From Methylobacterium fujisawaense (GTDB lineage Bacteria; Pseudomonadota; Alphaproteobacteria; Rhizobiales; Beijerinckiaceae): DNA of 64,000 bases. Of the stretch, positions 27,009-37,514 are shown piece after piece. The position numbers and the translations under genes are program-made. Under the pieces are notes generated by a model that saw only the letters and a list, made by a program, of their open reading frames with translations, had not been told where the DNA came from and ran no database searches. The stretch covers positions 62,001-126,000 of the forward strand of contig NZ_JACJIM010000007.1 in NCBI RefSeq assembly GCF_014138435.1, read 5' to 3'. Every line of letters begins with the position of its first letter. Positions within the stretch are counted from its first letter, which is position 1.

Positions 27009-28397
27009 ATGGCGATCCAGGGTGAGCGGATCCGGATCCTCAACGATGTCGAGCCCCGCGGAGACGGCGCCTACGTCCTGTACCTGTTGCAGCAGGCCAA
27101 CCGGGCGACGTTCAACCCGGCCCTCGAACTCGCCATCGAGGAGGCGAACCGCCTCGGCCTGCCGGTGGTCGCCTGCTTCGGCCTCCTCGACGGCGCCAGC
27201 GGCTTTCCCGAAGCCAATGCCCGGCACTACGCCTTCCTGCTGCAGGGTCTCGCGGATGCGAAGGCGGGCCTGGAGAAGCGCGGGATCGGCTTCGTCATGC
27301 GCAAGGTCTCGCCTGCGCAAATCGCCATCGACCTCGCCGCGGATGCGGCGCTCCTCGTGCTCGACCGCGGCTATCTCGCCATCCAGAAGGGCTGGTACCG
27401 GGAGATCGCCGAGGCGGTGACGACGCGGATCGTCCAGGTCGAGGGCGACGTCGTCGTGCCGGTCGAGACGGCCTCGGGAAAGCACGAATACGCCGCCCGG
27501 ACGCTGCGGCCGAAGCTGAACCGGCTGTGGGACCCGTTCATCGCGGCGCTGAAGCCCCGCACGGTGAAGCACAAGGCCGATCGCCTGAAGCTGAAGAGCG
27601 CGGTCGACGTCTCCGATCCGGAGGCGGTGCTCGCCGGGATGAGCCTCGACCGGGCGGTCGGGCCGGTGAAGCGGTTCACCGGCGGCGAGACGCAGGCCCG
27701 CAAGCGCCTGAAGGCGTTCCTGAAGGATGGGTTTGCCGGCTACGGCGCGGGGCGCAACAGGCCGGAGGCGGCGGCCGCCTCGCACATGAGCCCGTACCTG
27801 CATTTCGGGCAGATCTCGCCGGTCGAGATCGCCCTGGCGGTCCGGGAGGCCGGGATCGGCGATTCCGACGACCGCGGTGCCTATCTGGAGGAGCTGATCG
27901 TCCGGCGCGAGCTCGCCATGAACCACGTCTTCTACACGGAGGGTTACGACGACTACGACAAGGCCGTGCCGGACTGGGCGCGCAAGACGCTGGCCGAGCA
28001 CGCGACGGACGCGCGCCCGCACGCCTACTCGGAGAAGCAGCTCGCCGCCGGCGAGACCCACGACCGCTACTGGAACGCCGCGATGCGCGAGATGCGCGAG
28101 ACCGGCTACATGCACAATCAGCTGCGGATGTACTGGGGCAAGAAGATCCTCGAATGGTCCCCGTCGCCGAAGGAAGGCTTCGCCCGGACGCTCCGGCTGA
28201 ACAACCGCTACTTCCTCGACGGGCGCGATCCGAACTCCTTCACCAACGTCGCCTGGGTGTACGGCCTGCACGACCGTCCCTGGCAGAAGCGCAAGATCTT
28301 CGGCACCGTGCGGTATCAGAGCGAGAACTCGCTCAAGAAGTTCGACGCCAAGGCCTATGTGCGGGCCGTGGAGACGCTCTGCGCGGCCGAGGGGTGA
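27009..28397 (+). CDS. deoxyribodipyrimidine photolyase, class II
   Basis: A 462-residue FAD photolyase that repairs cyclobutane pyrimidine dimers in DNA using blue or near-UV light. The class II signature is clear near the C-terminus: MRMYWGKKILEWS... (here LRMYWGKKILEWS), LNNRYFLDGRDPNSFTNVAW and GLHDRPW. The FAD-binding region includes SHMSPYLHFGQISPVEIAL and ELIVRRELAMNHVFY. The start ATG at 27009 follows aaggggcagg. It stands alone; the 541-bp gap upstream (26468-27008) holds the small RNA and otherwise no gene that I can support. Confidence 0.92.
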   Translation: MAIQGERIRILNDVEPRGDGAYVLYLLQQANRATFNPALELAIEEANRLGLPVVACFGLLDGASGFPEANARHYAFLLQGLADAKAGLEKRGIGFVMRKVSPAQIAIDLAADAALLVLDRGYLAIQKGWYREIAEAVTTRIVQVEGDVVVPVETASGKHEYAARTLRPKLNRLWDPFIAALKPRTVKHKADRLKLKSAVDVSDPEAVLAGMSLDRAVGPVKRFTGGETQARKRLKAFLKDGFAGYGAGRNRPEAAAASHMSPYLHFGQISPVEIALAVREAGIGDSDDRGAYLEELIVRRELAMNHVFYTEGYDDYDKAVPDWARKTLAEHATDARPHAYSEKQLAAGETHDRYWNAAMREMRETGYMHNQLRMYWGKKILEWSPSPKEGFARTLRLNNRYFLDGRDPNSFTNVAWVYGLHDRPWQKRKIFGTVRYQSENSLKKFDAKAYVRAVETLCAAEG

Positions 28398-28623
28398 GGG
28401 GGCGCGCCGCCCGTCCCGCGTTTTCCGGGCGCAGGAGCATCGTCGCAATCATCGCGCGACGGCGCGCCCGGTCCGTGCGGTCCCCCACCGTATTGCAACG
28501 CTTTCTCCGGCCGGATCCCGGGTCTCTGCAGCACACAGGTTTGTGAAGAAACGCTGTCCCGGCTCCGGGTGTTTCGAGCGCACTTCCGGCTCCTCGCAAA
28601 CGGCCGGACATCATCCGGTGACA

Positions 28624-28640
28624 TCTCGGTCCGACCGAGA
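28624..28640. promoter_or_regulatory. palindrome upstream of a secreted small protein gene
   Basis: TCTCGGTC-C-GACCGAGA is a perfect 8-bp inverted repeat with a single central base, 42 bp before the ATG of the GCG_CRPN gene. A possible -10 (TATAGC, in gctatagctt) follows it. This is where an operator would sit, but I know no regulator with this site. Confidence 0.4.
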
Positions 28641-28681
28641 CCGGATCATCGCTATAGCTTGCGACTGAAAGGAGGACGACG

Positions 28682-28969
28682 ATGCGAATGAAGCTTGCAG
28701 GCGCAGCACTCCTCGCGCTCGGAACCTTGACCGCCACGGTCGGCACGGCGGACGCCGCCCAGGGCTGCGGCCCGGGCTTCCACCGGGGCTGGTCCGGCTG
28801 GTGCAAGCCGAACTGGCGTCCCTACGCCTACCGCCCGGTCTACTACGCGCGGCCGGTGGTCTATGGCTGGCACCGTCCCTGGGCTTGGCGCCGGGTCGGC
28901 TGGCACCGCCCCTGGGGCTGGCACCATCATGGGGGCTGGCGCCGGGCCGCGTGGCATTACCGCTGGTGA
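28682..28969 (+). CDS. GCG_CRPN-domain secreted small protein
   Basis: A 95-residue exported protein. The signal peptide (MRMKLAGAALLALGTLTATVGTADA) is followed by the prefix motif QGCGPGFHRGWSGWCKPN. After that comes a tail of Trp/His/Arg/Tyr-rich imperfect repeats (GWHRPWAWRRVGWHRPWGWHH). Proteins with this GCG...CRPN prefix are common in Methylobacterium and Bradyrhizobium, and their role is unknown. A strong ribosome site (aaggagg) precedes the start. A second member is at 46909-47208. Confidence 0.85.
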   Translation: MRMKLAGAALLALGTLTATVGTADAAQGCGPGFHRGWSGWCKPNWRPYAYRPVYYARPVVYGWHRPWAWRRVGWHRPWGWHHHGGWRRAAWHYRW

Positions 28970-28974
28970 GCGGT

Positions 28975-29000
28975 GGGGCCGGCACGCGCGTGCCGGCCCC
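28975..29000 (+). terminator. hairpin after the GCG_CRPN gene
   Basis: GGGGCCGGCAC-GCGC-GTGCCGGCCCC is a perfect 11-bp stem with a 4-base loop, 6 bp after the stop codon. There is no T-run, so it may be an intrinsic terminator of the GC-rich kind or only an RNA end-stabiliser. Confidence 0.55.
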
Positions 29001-29072
29001 CCTTGAAACGGGTCTTTCCTCGACCGTTGCGCTATAGCGTCCGCTCCGGCTGCGCGGACGAGGTGCTCTTTC

Positions 29073-30452
29073 ATGGTCGAGATGCGGGACGACGTTGGGG
29101 ACACCCGGGATGCCCCGCCGCCGCAACGCTCGCGCTACCGCCGCTCGATCATGCGCCTGCGGTCGGCCTCGATGGAGGCCTTTCCCCTCTGGCGCGGGCG
29201 CCTGCTCTTCCTGGTCGGCGGCATCGGCGTGGGCCTCGCCGCCGTGCTGATGGCCAAGGGCGCCGACCTCGCGCAGGACGGGTTCCGGCGCCTCACCGCG
29301 CCCTCGCCGCTGATCGCCCTGGTGCTGACGCCGGCGGGCTTCGCCCTCGCGGCGCTCCTGGCCCGCACGGTCTTCCCGAATTCGCAAGGGTCGGGGATCC
29401 CGCAGGTGATCGCCGCCCGGCATGCCCGGGACGCGCGCTTCCGCTTCTCCCTGATCTCGCCGCGGGTGGCGGTGGGCAAGGTGCTGGTCCTGTTCCTGGG
29501 CCTGCTCTGCGGCGCCTCGGCGGGCCGCGAGGGGCCCACCGTGCAGGTGGGCGCGGCGATCATGGCGGCCTTCGGACGCCTGACCCCCGAGCGCCTGCCC
29601 GGGCTGCTGCTCGCGGGCGGCGCGGCCGGCGTCGCGGCGGCCTTCAACACGCCGCTGGCCGGCATCGTGTTCGGCATCGAGGAACTGGGCCGCGCCTACG
29701 AGGCGCGCTCCTCGGGCCTGATCGTCGCCGGGATCGTCGCGGCGGGCCTGACCTCCCTCGGGCTTCTGGGCAATTACACCTATTTCGGGACGACCGATGC
29801 CGCCCTGCCGCTGGCGGCGGCCTGGATCGTGCCGCTCGTCGCCGTGGTCGGCGGCCTCGCGGGCGGGCTGTTCAGCCGCGTCGTGATCCTGTTCGCCCGC
29901 GGCCTGCCCGGGGCGGCCGGGCGGCTGATCCGGCGGCGGCCCGTCGTGTTCGCCGCGGTCTGCGGGCTGTGCGTCGCCCTCTGCGGCCTCGCCTCCGGGG
30001 GCGCGGCCTACGGGACCGGATACGAGGAGGCCCGGGCCATCCTCCACGGGGATGCGGCGGCCGGCTGGACCTACGCGCCCCTGAAATTCGGCGCCACCGT
30101 GCTGAGCTCGATCAGCGGCATCCCCGGCGGCCTGTTCGCGCCGTCCCTGGCGGTCGGCGCCGGCCTCGGCGGCACGGTCCACGGCCTCCTGCCGGACATG
30201 CCCGTGGGCGCCCTGGTGCTGATCGGGATGGTGGCCTACCTGACCGGCGTGCTGCAGGCGCCGATCACCAGCTTCGTCATCGTCACCGAGATGACCCAGA
30301 ACCACGCGATGGTGATCCCGCTGATGGTCGCGGCCCTCCTGGCCGACGCCGCCTCCAAGGCGGTCTGCCGGGGCGGGCTCTACCACACCCTGGCGGAGAT
30401 CATGCTGGAGCGCGCCGACGTGCCGGCGCAGCCCGTGGCGAAGACCGGTTGA
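29073..30452 (+). CDS. ClC-type chloride/proton antiporter
   Basis: A 459-residue inner-membrane protein of the ClC family. The selectivity-filter motifs are GSGIP at 106-110, GREGP at 151-155 (gating Glu E153) and GIPGGLFAPSLAVGA in the second half. The IEE at 202-204 matches the position of the internal proton glutamate of ClC-ec1, so exchange (antiport) is more likely than channel activity. No CBS domains are attached. Such antiporters help in extreme-acid response or ion balance. Confidence 0.92.
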   Translation: MVEMRDDVGDTRDAPPPQRSRYRRSIMRLRSASMEAFPLWRGRLLFLVGGIGVGLAAVLMAKGADLAQDGFRRLTAPSPLIALVLTPAGFALAALLARTVFPNSQGSGIPQVIAARHARDARFRFSLISPRVAVGKVLVLFLGLLCGASAGREGPTVQVGAAIMAAFGRLTPERLPGLLLAGGAAGVAAAFNTPLAGIVFGIEELGRAYEARSSGLIVAGIVAAGLTSLGLLGNYTYFGTTDAALPLAAAWIVPLVAVVGGLAGGLFSRVVILFARGLPGAAGRLIRRRPVVFAAVCGLCVALCGLASGGAAYGTGYEEARAILHGDAAAGWTYAPLKFGATVLSSISGIPGGLFAPSLAVGAGLGGTVHGLLPDMPVGALVLIGMVAYLTGVLQAPITSFVIVTEMTQNHAMVIPLMVAALLADAASKAVCRGGLYHTLAEIMLERADVPAQPVAKTG

Positions 30453-30491
30453 CCTCACGTAAGACTATAAGCGGCGCGGGCCGGAATCCGC

Positions 30492-30516
30492 GGAACGGTC
30501 TCGCTTGGCGTCGGTT
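30492..30516 (+). promoter_or_regulatory. candidate EcfG-type promoter before DUF1328
   Basis: GGAAC at 30492-30496, then 16 bases, then GGTT at 30513-30516. This matches GGAAC-N16/17-CGTT except for one base of the -10. It lies 48 bp upstream of the DUF1328 start, in the gap after the ClC gene. Confidence 0.5.
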
Positions 30517-30564
30517 GAGGCAGAAGCGACAGGCCCCGCGCCGGGCCGCAGCCGGAGTGACGTC

Positions 30565-30744
30565 ATGACCCTTCTGAAATGGGCCCTCATCTGCTTCGTG
30601 ATCTCGCTGATCGCCGGCGGTCTCGGCTTCACCGGAATCGCCTCGGGAGCCGGCTCGCTGGCCCGCATCCTGTTCGGGCTGTTCCTGGTCATCGCCATCG
30701 TGATCGTGGTCATCGCCTTCGCGGTCGGTCAGGCGGTCTTCTGA
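30565..30744 (+). CDS. DUF1328 family small membrane protein
   Basis: A 59-residue protein consisting of two hydrophobic helices (LLKWALICFVISLIAGGLGF and ARILFGLFLVIAIVIVVIAF) joined by a small glycine-rich turn. The pattern and length match the DUF1328/YtjA family. The function is unknown; relatives are often stress-induced, which fits the candidate EcfG promoter upstream. I chose the ATG at 30565, the family start. The next SDR gene begins 10 bp after its stop. Confidence 0.88.
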   Translation: MTLLKWALICFVISLIAGGLGFTGIASGAGSLARILFGLFLVIAIVIVVIAFAVGQAVF

Positions 30745-30754
30745 GGCCGGCGCG

Positions 30755-31609
30755 GTGCGCGGCACGGTCTGCCTCGTCACCGGGGCGACCGGCGGCATCG
30801 GCTACGAGACGGCCCTCGGGCTCGCGCGCCTCGGCGCGCGGGTCGCGATCGTCGGCCGGGACGCCGGGAAGCTGCAGGCCTGCGCCGACCGGATGCGCGC
30901 CGCGGTGCCCGGCTCCGCCGTGGAGCCGCACTGCGCGGACCTGTCCGCGCAGGCCGAGATCCGCCGGCTCGCAGAGACTCTGCGGGTGGCCTATTCGCGC
31001 CTCGACGTGCTGGTGAACAATGCCGGCGCGATCTTCGACCGGCGCACGCTGACCGCCGACGGCATCGAGCGCACCTGGGCGCTCGACCATCTGGGCTACG
31101 TGCTCCTGACCCTCGAACTCCTCGATCCCCTGAGGCAAGCGGTGGCGGCCGGCGGAAGGCCGCGGATCGTCAACGTCGCCTCGGCGGCCCATTACCGGGG
31201 GCATATCGACTTCGACGACATCGAGGGCGCCCGGCGCTACCGGGCGATGGGGGCGTATGCCCAGGCCAAGCTCGGCAACGTGCTGTTCACCTATGCCCTG
31301 GCCCGCCGGCTGCGCGACAGCGGCATCACGGTGAACGCCCTCCATCCGGGGGTGGTCAATACCGGCTTCGCCAAGAACACCGGCGGCCTGTTCGGCGCGG
31401 CCTGGGCCCTGATGCGGCCGTTCCTGATCACGCCCGAGAAGGGCGCACGGACCTCCCTCCGCGTGGCCAGCGCCCCTGACCTCGACGGCGTCAGCGGCCG
31501 CTACTTCTCGCACGGGCAGCCGAAGGTCTCCTCGGCCGAGAGCCGCGACGAGGCGGTGCAGGAACGGCTCTGGGCTCTCAGCCTCCAGCAGGTCGGCCGG
31601 AGCGACTGA
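30755..31609 (+). CDS. short-chain dehydrogenase/reductase, retinol dehydrogenase-like
   Basis: A 284-residue classical SDR starting at GTG. The cofactor motif TGATGGIG is at 9-16, LVNNAGAIFD follows, and the catalytic pair is in YAQAKLGN, with the serine in VASAAHYRG. The block after it (LHPGVVNTGFAKN) is typical of the WWOX/retinol-dehydrogenase-like subgroup, which uses NADP. The natural substrate is unknown. It may be cotranscribed with DUF1328. Confidence 0.88.
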   Translation: MRGTVCLVTGATGGIGYETALGLARLGARVAIVGRDAGKLQACADRMRAAVPGSAVEPHCADLSAQAEIRRLAETLRVAYSRLDVLVNNAGAIFDRRTLTADGIERTWALDHLGYVLLTLELLDPLRQAVAAGGRPRIVNVASAAHYRGHIDFDDIEGARRYRAMGAYAQAKLGNVLFTYALARRLRDSGITVNALHPGVVNTGFAKNTGGLFGAAWALMRPFLITPEKGARTSLRVASAPDLDGVSGRYFSHGQPKVSSAESRDEAVQERLWALSLQQVGRSD

Positions 31610-31626
31610 ACGGCGCGCCCGTCCCG

Positions 31627-31782
31627 ATGGACGCGCCGGCTGGCAGCACTGGTCTCGTGGAGGCGGACGAGACCTTCATCGGCGTTGAGCCCGGCAAGCC
31701 GAAAACACGTCAGGTCGAAGCACGAACGACCGACGATCCGGCGGCACACCCGCAACGCATGGTCCGCCCTCGGCCTCCCTAA
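31627..31782 (+). pseudogene. fragment of an IS1595-family transposase
   Basis: A short open frame of 51 codons reads GLVEADETFIGVEPGKPK about 11 residues in. This matches the conserved VE-DETY/FIG block with the first catalytic aspartate of IS1595 (ISXO2-like) transposases, which are normally about 300 residues. Nothing before or after continues the alignment and I see no terminal inverted repeats, so this is a remnant of an old insertion. It reads into the end of the opposite-strand PepSY gene. Confidence 0.5.
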
Positions 31783-32039
31783 TGGGGGGCCTCGCCGAGG
31801 ATTTCCCCCGTCTTGGGATCAAGCTCGAACTTCATTTTCTGTCCGTTTTTGATCCCTTCGCCGTCCCAATGCCCATCGTCGGCCTCGATTTTCGTGATCG
31901 ACGTGTAGCCCGACGATAGAAGCTTGGCTTTGACCTGTTCCACCGGCATCCAGTCCGGCCCCGGCTGATCGGCCATGGCGGTGACGGGCGCGCTTGCGCC
32001 GAGGGCAAGGACGAGTGCGAGCATCGTTCGCTTGATCAT
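31779..32039 (-). CDS. exported PepSY-domain protein
   Basis: An 86-residue protein with a signal peptide (MIKRTMLALVLALGASAPVTAMA) and one PepSY-like module: WMPVEQVKAKLLSSGYTSITKIEADDGHWDGEGIKNGQKMKFELD, then PKTGEILGE. Related small PepSY proteins are periplasmic, with a proposed inhibitory or metal-related role. It is convergent with the transposase remnant; its upstream side is a 547-bp gap. Confidence 0.85.
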   Translation of the reverse strand: MIKRTMLALVLALGASAPVTAMADQPGPDWMPVEQVKAKLLSSGYTSITKIEADDGHWDGEGIKNGQKMKFELDPKTGEILGEAPH

Positions 32040-32586
32040 TGTCTGTATCTCATGAGGTCACGCAGAGAATGATCTAGGGCGCCCCAGTCATCCGGGGGGT
32101 ATCGCATCGTCATTTTCTGCCGGCCGCTTCAGTCACCGGCCCTGGCGGACGGCCGAACGATAGAATTGCCGTTCCGAAAGACTGAGCCAATGTCACGACG
32201 CCGCTCTCGTCGCGATGCAGGAGATGGCCGAACTCAGGTCTGTCTCGCAGACGCCGCGTCCTTCGAAGGGGGCAGCCGTGCAGGCGTGGAACAGGCCGTC
32301 ATCGGGACGAGCCGGGCGACCCTGACCCTCGCCCGAGAGGGCACAAGGGACGCAGCGCCCCGCGGGCGATGACGTGGGTGGTCGCAAGCGCGGCGATCTC
32401 CGCCACGAGATCGGGGGCACCGCACGTTGTCATGGCCGTCCCGGCGAGGGGCCGACCCTCCTCGCCCGGATGCTCGACCGGCCGCCGTCTGATGCGTCCC
32501 CGCGTGAGGACGCGGGATCGACGCCGCGATCCGGCTTCGCCGCTTCAGCTGCGAGACCTGCGGGCCGGGGGCCCAGCGAGTCCCGT
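32040..32586. other. non-coding or decayed gap
   Basis: This 547-base stretch between the PepSY gene and the cation exporter has several short open frames in both directions, none with a recognisable domain or a convincing ribosome site. With the transposase remnant nearby, it looks like a region of old rearrangement. It must hold the PepSY promoter. Confidence 0.45.
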
Positions 32587-33546
32587 TCAGGCCGCCCGCC
32601 GCACCGTGTGGTCGCCGTGGTGCTGGATCTCGATGAACACCCGGGTCACGTCGGGGCTGCGCGCCTTCAGCGCCCGGTCGAGGCGGGTGACGAGGCTCTC
32701 GACATCCCCGGCGCTGAGGTCGTCGGCCATGTCGATGCTGAGATTGACCAGGATGTCGGAGGGGCCGAGGTGCTGGGTCAGCACCTCGTTGATGTGGAGC
32801 ACGCCCGGCTCGGCCCGGGCCAGCTCCGTGATCGCCGCGACGATCTCGGGATCGGCCGCCTCGCCGATCAGAAGGCCGTGGGTCTCGACCATGAGGAACA
32901 CCGCCATGCCGACGAGCACGAGGCCGATGCCCACCGACGCCCAGCCATCGAGGCTCGGCATCTCCAGGATATGCGACAGGGCCACGCCCGCGAGCGCGAT
33001 GACGAGGCCGATCAGGGCGGCGGTGTCCTCGGCGAGCACCGTGAACAGGGTCGGATCCTTGCTGCGCCGGATCGCCCGCACGGCCGAATGCTGGCCCTTC
33101 TCGGCCCAGAACTGGCGCATCGCCACGAAGAAGGAGGTGCCCTCCGCCGCGATGGCGAAGCCGAGGATCCCGACATTCACCCAGAGGCCCGGCAGCCGAT
33201 AGCCGAACAGCTCGGCATCGACGTCCGGCTCGGGATGGCGGATCCGCTCGATCCCCTCGTAGATCGCGAAGAGGCCGCCGCCGAGGAAGATCATCAGCGC
33301 CACCACGAAGGCGTAGAAGTAGATCTCGCGCCCGTAGCCGAACGGGTGGCGGGCATCGGCCGGGCGCCCGGCCCGCTTCATGCCGACGAGCAGCAGCACC
33401 TGATTGGCCGTGTCGACCACCGAGTGCACGCCCTCGGCGAGCATCGCCGTCGAGCCGGTCAGCGCACCGCCCACGAACTTCGCCGCCGCGATGGCGAGAT
33501 TGGCCCCCGCGGCCGCGTAGATCGCCCCCGTGCTCTCGTGCGCCAT
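32587..33546 (-). CDS. cation diffusion facilitator family transporter
   Basis: A 319-residue inner-membrane CDF protein that exports divalent metal ions against protons. The first metal site is in AEGVHSVVDTANQ (His-x3-Asp) of helix 2 and the second in EDTAALIGL of helix 5. The cytoplasmic dimerisation domain runs from about residue 225 (DPEIVAAITELARAEPGVLHINEVLTQHLGP). The sequence resembles the ZnT9-like branch; the metal cannot be assigned. I chose the ATG at 33546; an upstream one at 33741 would add 65 unrelated residues and run into the HIT gene. Confidence 0.9.
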   Translation of the reverse strand: MAHESTGAIYAAAGANLAIAAAKFVGGALTGSTAMLAEGVHSVVDTANQVLLLVGMKRAGRPADARHPFGYGREIYFYAFVVALMIFLGGGLFAIYEGIERIRHPEPDVDAELFGYRLPGLWVNVGILGFAIAAEGTSFFVAMRQFWAEKGQHSAVRAIRRSKDPTLFTVLAEDTAALIGLVIALAGVALSHILEMPSLDGWASVGIGLVLVGMAVFLMVETHGLLIGEAADPEIVAAITELARAEPGVLHINEVLTQHLGPSDILVNLSIDMADDLSAGDVESLVTRLDRALKARSPDVTRVFIEIQHHGDHTVRRAA

Positions 33547-33739
33547 CCGGAACTCCTTGCGCGCGCCGCGTGCCGACCTGCGCGCCTCGTTGGAAGCCGG
33601 ACCGACGGAGCCCGGCACGGCGCTGCGGCCGTGGCGAGGCAAGCGTTGCGGCAGGCCGCTTGTTCCCGTGTGGACGCGGGTGGGTGGCCCGTGCAACCTG
33701 CAACCGCTCGACGACCGCTCACGGAGACCCGGAGGCAGC

Positions 33740-34177
33740 ATGGCCGACGCCCCCTACGATCCCGACAACATCTTCGCCAAGATCCTGCGGGGCGAGATCC
33801 CCTGCCACCGCGTCTACGAGGACGACCATACGCTGGCCTTCATGGACGTGATGCCCCAGGGGGAAGGCCACACCCTGGTGATCCCGAAGGCGCCGTCGCG
33901 GGGCCTGCTCGATGCCGATCCGGAGTCGCTCGGCGTCTTGATGGCGCGCGTCCAGAAGGTCGCCCGCGCCGTGAAGGCGGCGTTCCAGGCCGAGGGGCTG
34001 ACCCTCTTCCAGTTCAACGAGCCGGCCGGGGGCCAGACCGTCTTCCACCTGCACGTCCACATCATCCCGCGGCGTGAGGGCGTGCCGCTCAAGCGCCACG
34101 AGGGCGGGATGGCCGACAACGCGGTCCTGGCCGAGCATGCCGCACGCATCCGCGCGGCCCTGGAGGGGCAGGGCTGA
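33740..34177 (+). CDS. HIT family hydrolase
   Basis: A 145-residue histidine-triad protein (HINT-like) that hydrolyses nucleoside phosphoramidates or related nucleotides. The N-terminal DNIFAKILRGEIPCHRVYEDD and the active-site HLHVHIIPR (H103, H105, H107) are textbook. Length matches the HINT branch. A ggagg ribosome site precedes the ATG. It is divergent from the CDF exporter with 193 bp between starts. Confidence 0.93.
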   Translation: MADAPYDPDNIFAKILRGEIPCHRVYEDDHTLAFMDVMPQGEGHTLVIPKAPSRGLLDADPESLGVLMARVQKVARAVKAAFQAEGLTLFQFNEPAGGQTVFHLHVHIIPRREGVPLKRHEGGMADNAVLAEHAARIRAALEGQG

Positions 34178-34180
34178 GGA

Positions 34181-34585
34181 TCAGGCCGCGCTCGCCGGAT
34201 CGGCCGACTGGGCCATGCTGGCGAGCAGGCGGCGCAGGGCGGCGTTCTCGGTCTCGAGTTCGCTGACGCGCTTCAGCAGCAGGGTCACGGAGGCGTCCGT
34301 CGCGGCCGCAACGGGCGCCGCGGGCGCGGCGCTGGCCGGCTGCTCGAAGGTCACGCCGATGCCGTCCTCCCGGCGCCAGCGCAGGATGGCCCGGTAGGTC
34401 CGATCCTTCTGCGGAATGTAGAGATCGAAGGCCTCCGGGAGCGTGGTGGCGTCGCTCATGACGAGCCGTGCACCGGCGGAGGACATGTCGCGCACGAGGC
34501 AATCGAAGCTCGACGAGCCGTTGTTGAAGACGATGCGACCCTTGAGGAAGACCCTCTGGCGCGCCTCTCTGCGATGCTCCGACAT
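34181..34585 (-). CDS. PilZ-domain protein with C-terminal coiled coil
   Basis: A 134-residue cytoplasmic protein. The PilZ motifs are RREARQRVFLKG (the Arg-x3-Arg type c-di-GMP hook at the N-terminus) and DMSSAGARL (D/N-x-S-x2-G). After a short Ala/Pro linker the C-terminus (LLLKRVSELETENAALRRLLAS) is a clear heptad coiled coil, suggesting oligomerisation. It probably senses c-di-GMP; the output is unknown. It is convergent with HIT. Confidence 0.85.
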   Translation of the reverse strand: MSEHRREARQRVFLKGRIVFNNGSSSFDCLVRDMSSAGARLVMSDATTLPEAFDLYIPQKDRTYRAILRWRREDGIGVTFEQPASAAPAAPVAAATDASVTLLLKRVSELETENAALRRLLASMAQSADPASAA

Positions 34586-34865
34586 GCGGCCGGCTCCGAA
34601 GCTGACGATGCCGCCAGTCCTGCACGCCAGCCCTTAAGGAATCTTCGTTGCGATCGCAGAGTCGGGGCCCGCCGCGCGGCGGGATCCCTGCCGACGGGGG
34701 GCCCATCGCCGGGTCCCGGCTCGGCGCGCGGGGCGATCCGGTTTCAAGCCGGCGCGGCTGGCGCCGCCGGGCGGACGGCGTTCTTCGTGCTGCGTTGCGG
34801 AACGCCGGCCGGCGGCTCGGCCCGCGCGCCGCATGGGCGCGCTCAGTCCTTCCCGATGCCCCCGC

Positions 34866-35096
34866 TCACGCGATGAAGCGCCGGTCCACCGTCTGGAACA
34901 GGTAGAATCCGTTGAAGCGCACGGCGGTGTCGGCGGCTCGGTCGTCGAAGTCGAGGGGTTGCCGGCTGCCGTCGCAGAGCTTGCCGCCGAAGGTCCAGCG
35001 GCCGGCGCCGATGAAAGGCGGGACGGTGCTGGCCTCAGGCACCGCGCAGCAGAGACCCTCGACGCTCTTGAGCTGGAACAGGTTGTAGCTTCGCAT
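34866..35096 (-). CDS. hypothetical small protein
   Basis: A 76-residue protein I do not recognise, without signal peptide or membrane segment. It contains a mixed pattern with FNGFYLFQTVDRRFIA at the end and three cysteines. The ATG at 35096 has an excellent ribosome site (ggagg, six bases away), which supports a real gene. The flanking sequence before it (35097-35212) contains the short AT-richer promoter-like region tgcattgcgaagaatcg. Confidence 0.6.
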   Translation of the reverse strand: MRSYNLFQLKSVEGLCCAVPEASTVPPFIGAGRWTFGGKLCDGSRQPLDFDDRAADTAVRFNGFYLFQTVDRRFIA

Positions 35097-35212
35097 CCGA
35101 AGTCCTCCGCCTGGCCGCCCTCAAAGCCAAATTTTCCCAATACGGTATTTTGCATTGCGAAGAATCGGCTTGACCGTGCTCATAATGGCACAATCGGTCG
35201 AGTTTGTGTCGG

Positions 35213-37276
<2,064 letters not shown>

Positions 37277-37514
37277 GGGCACCTGTCCGGATGAGGAATG
37301 GCTGCGGGTATCATATGGCATGCGGCCCGGCACGGGCGATCGGACGCGGTCGGCGCCCGCGGCGGGTTGGCTGCACGGCGCACGAACCGCTCTGTTCCCG
37401 GCATGGTTTCCGCAGCGCGGCCCGTGGCAAGCCTCCATTAACGACGAATGGCCTAACTCAGGAACAGCCGCCGCGCGTCGGCGGATCCCTGTTTCGAGTA
37501 TCGTCTGAGAACCC

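Noticed and set aside
25527..28448. A 973-codon leftward open frame across the NHL and photolyase region
   Set aside because: It is out of frame with the NHL gene and antisense to the photolyase, has no domain, and would cover the small RNA and the signal-peptide start of the NHL gene.
32374..34077. A 567-codon rightward open frame across the CDF exporter
   Set aside because: It is antisense to the CDF gene and out of frame with HIT; His/Asp/Arg-rich composition without any domain.
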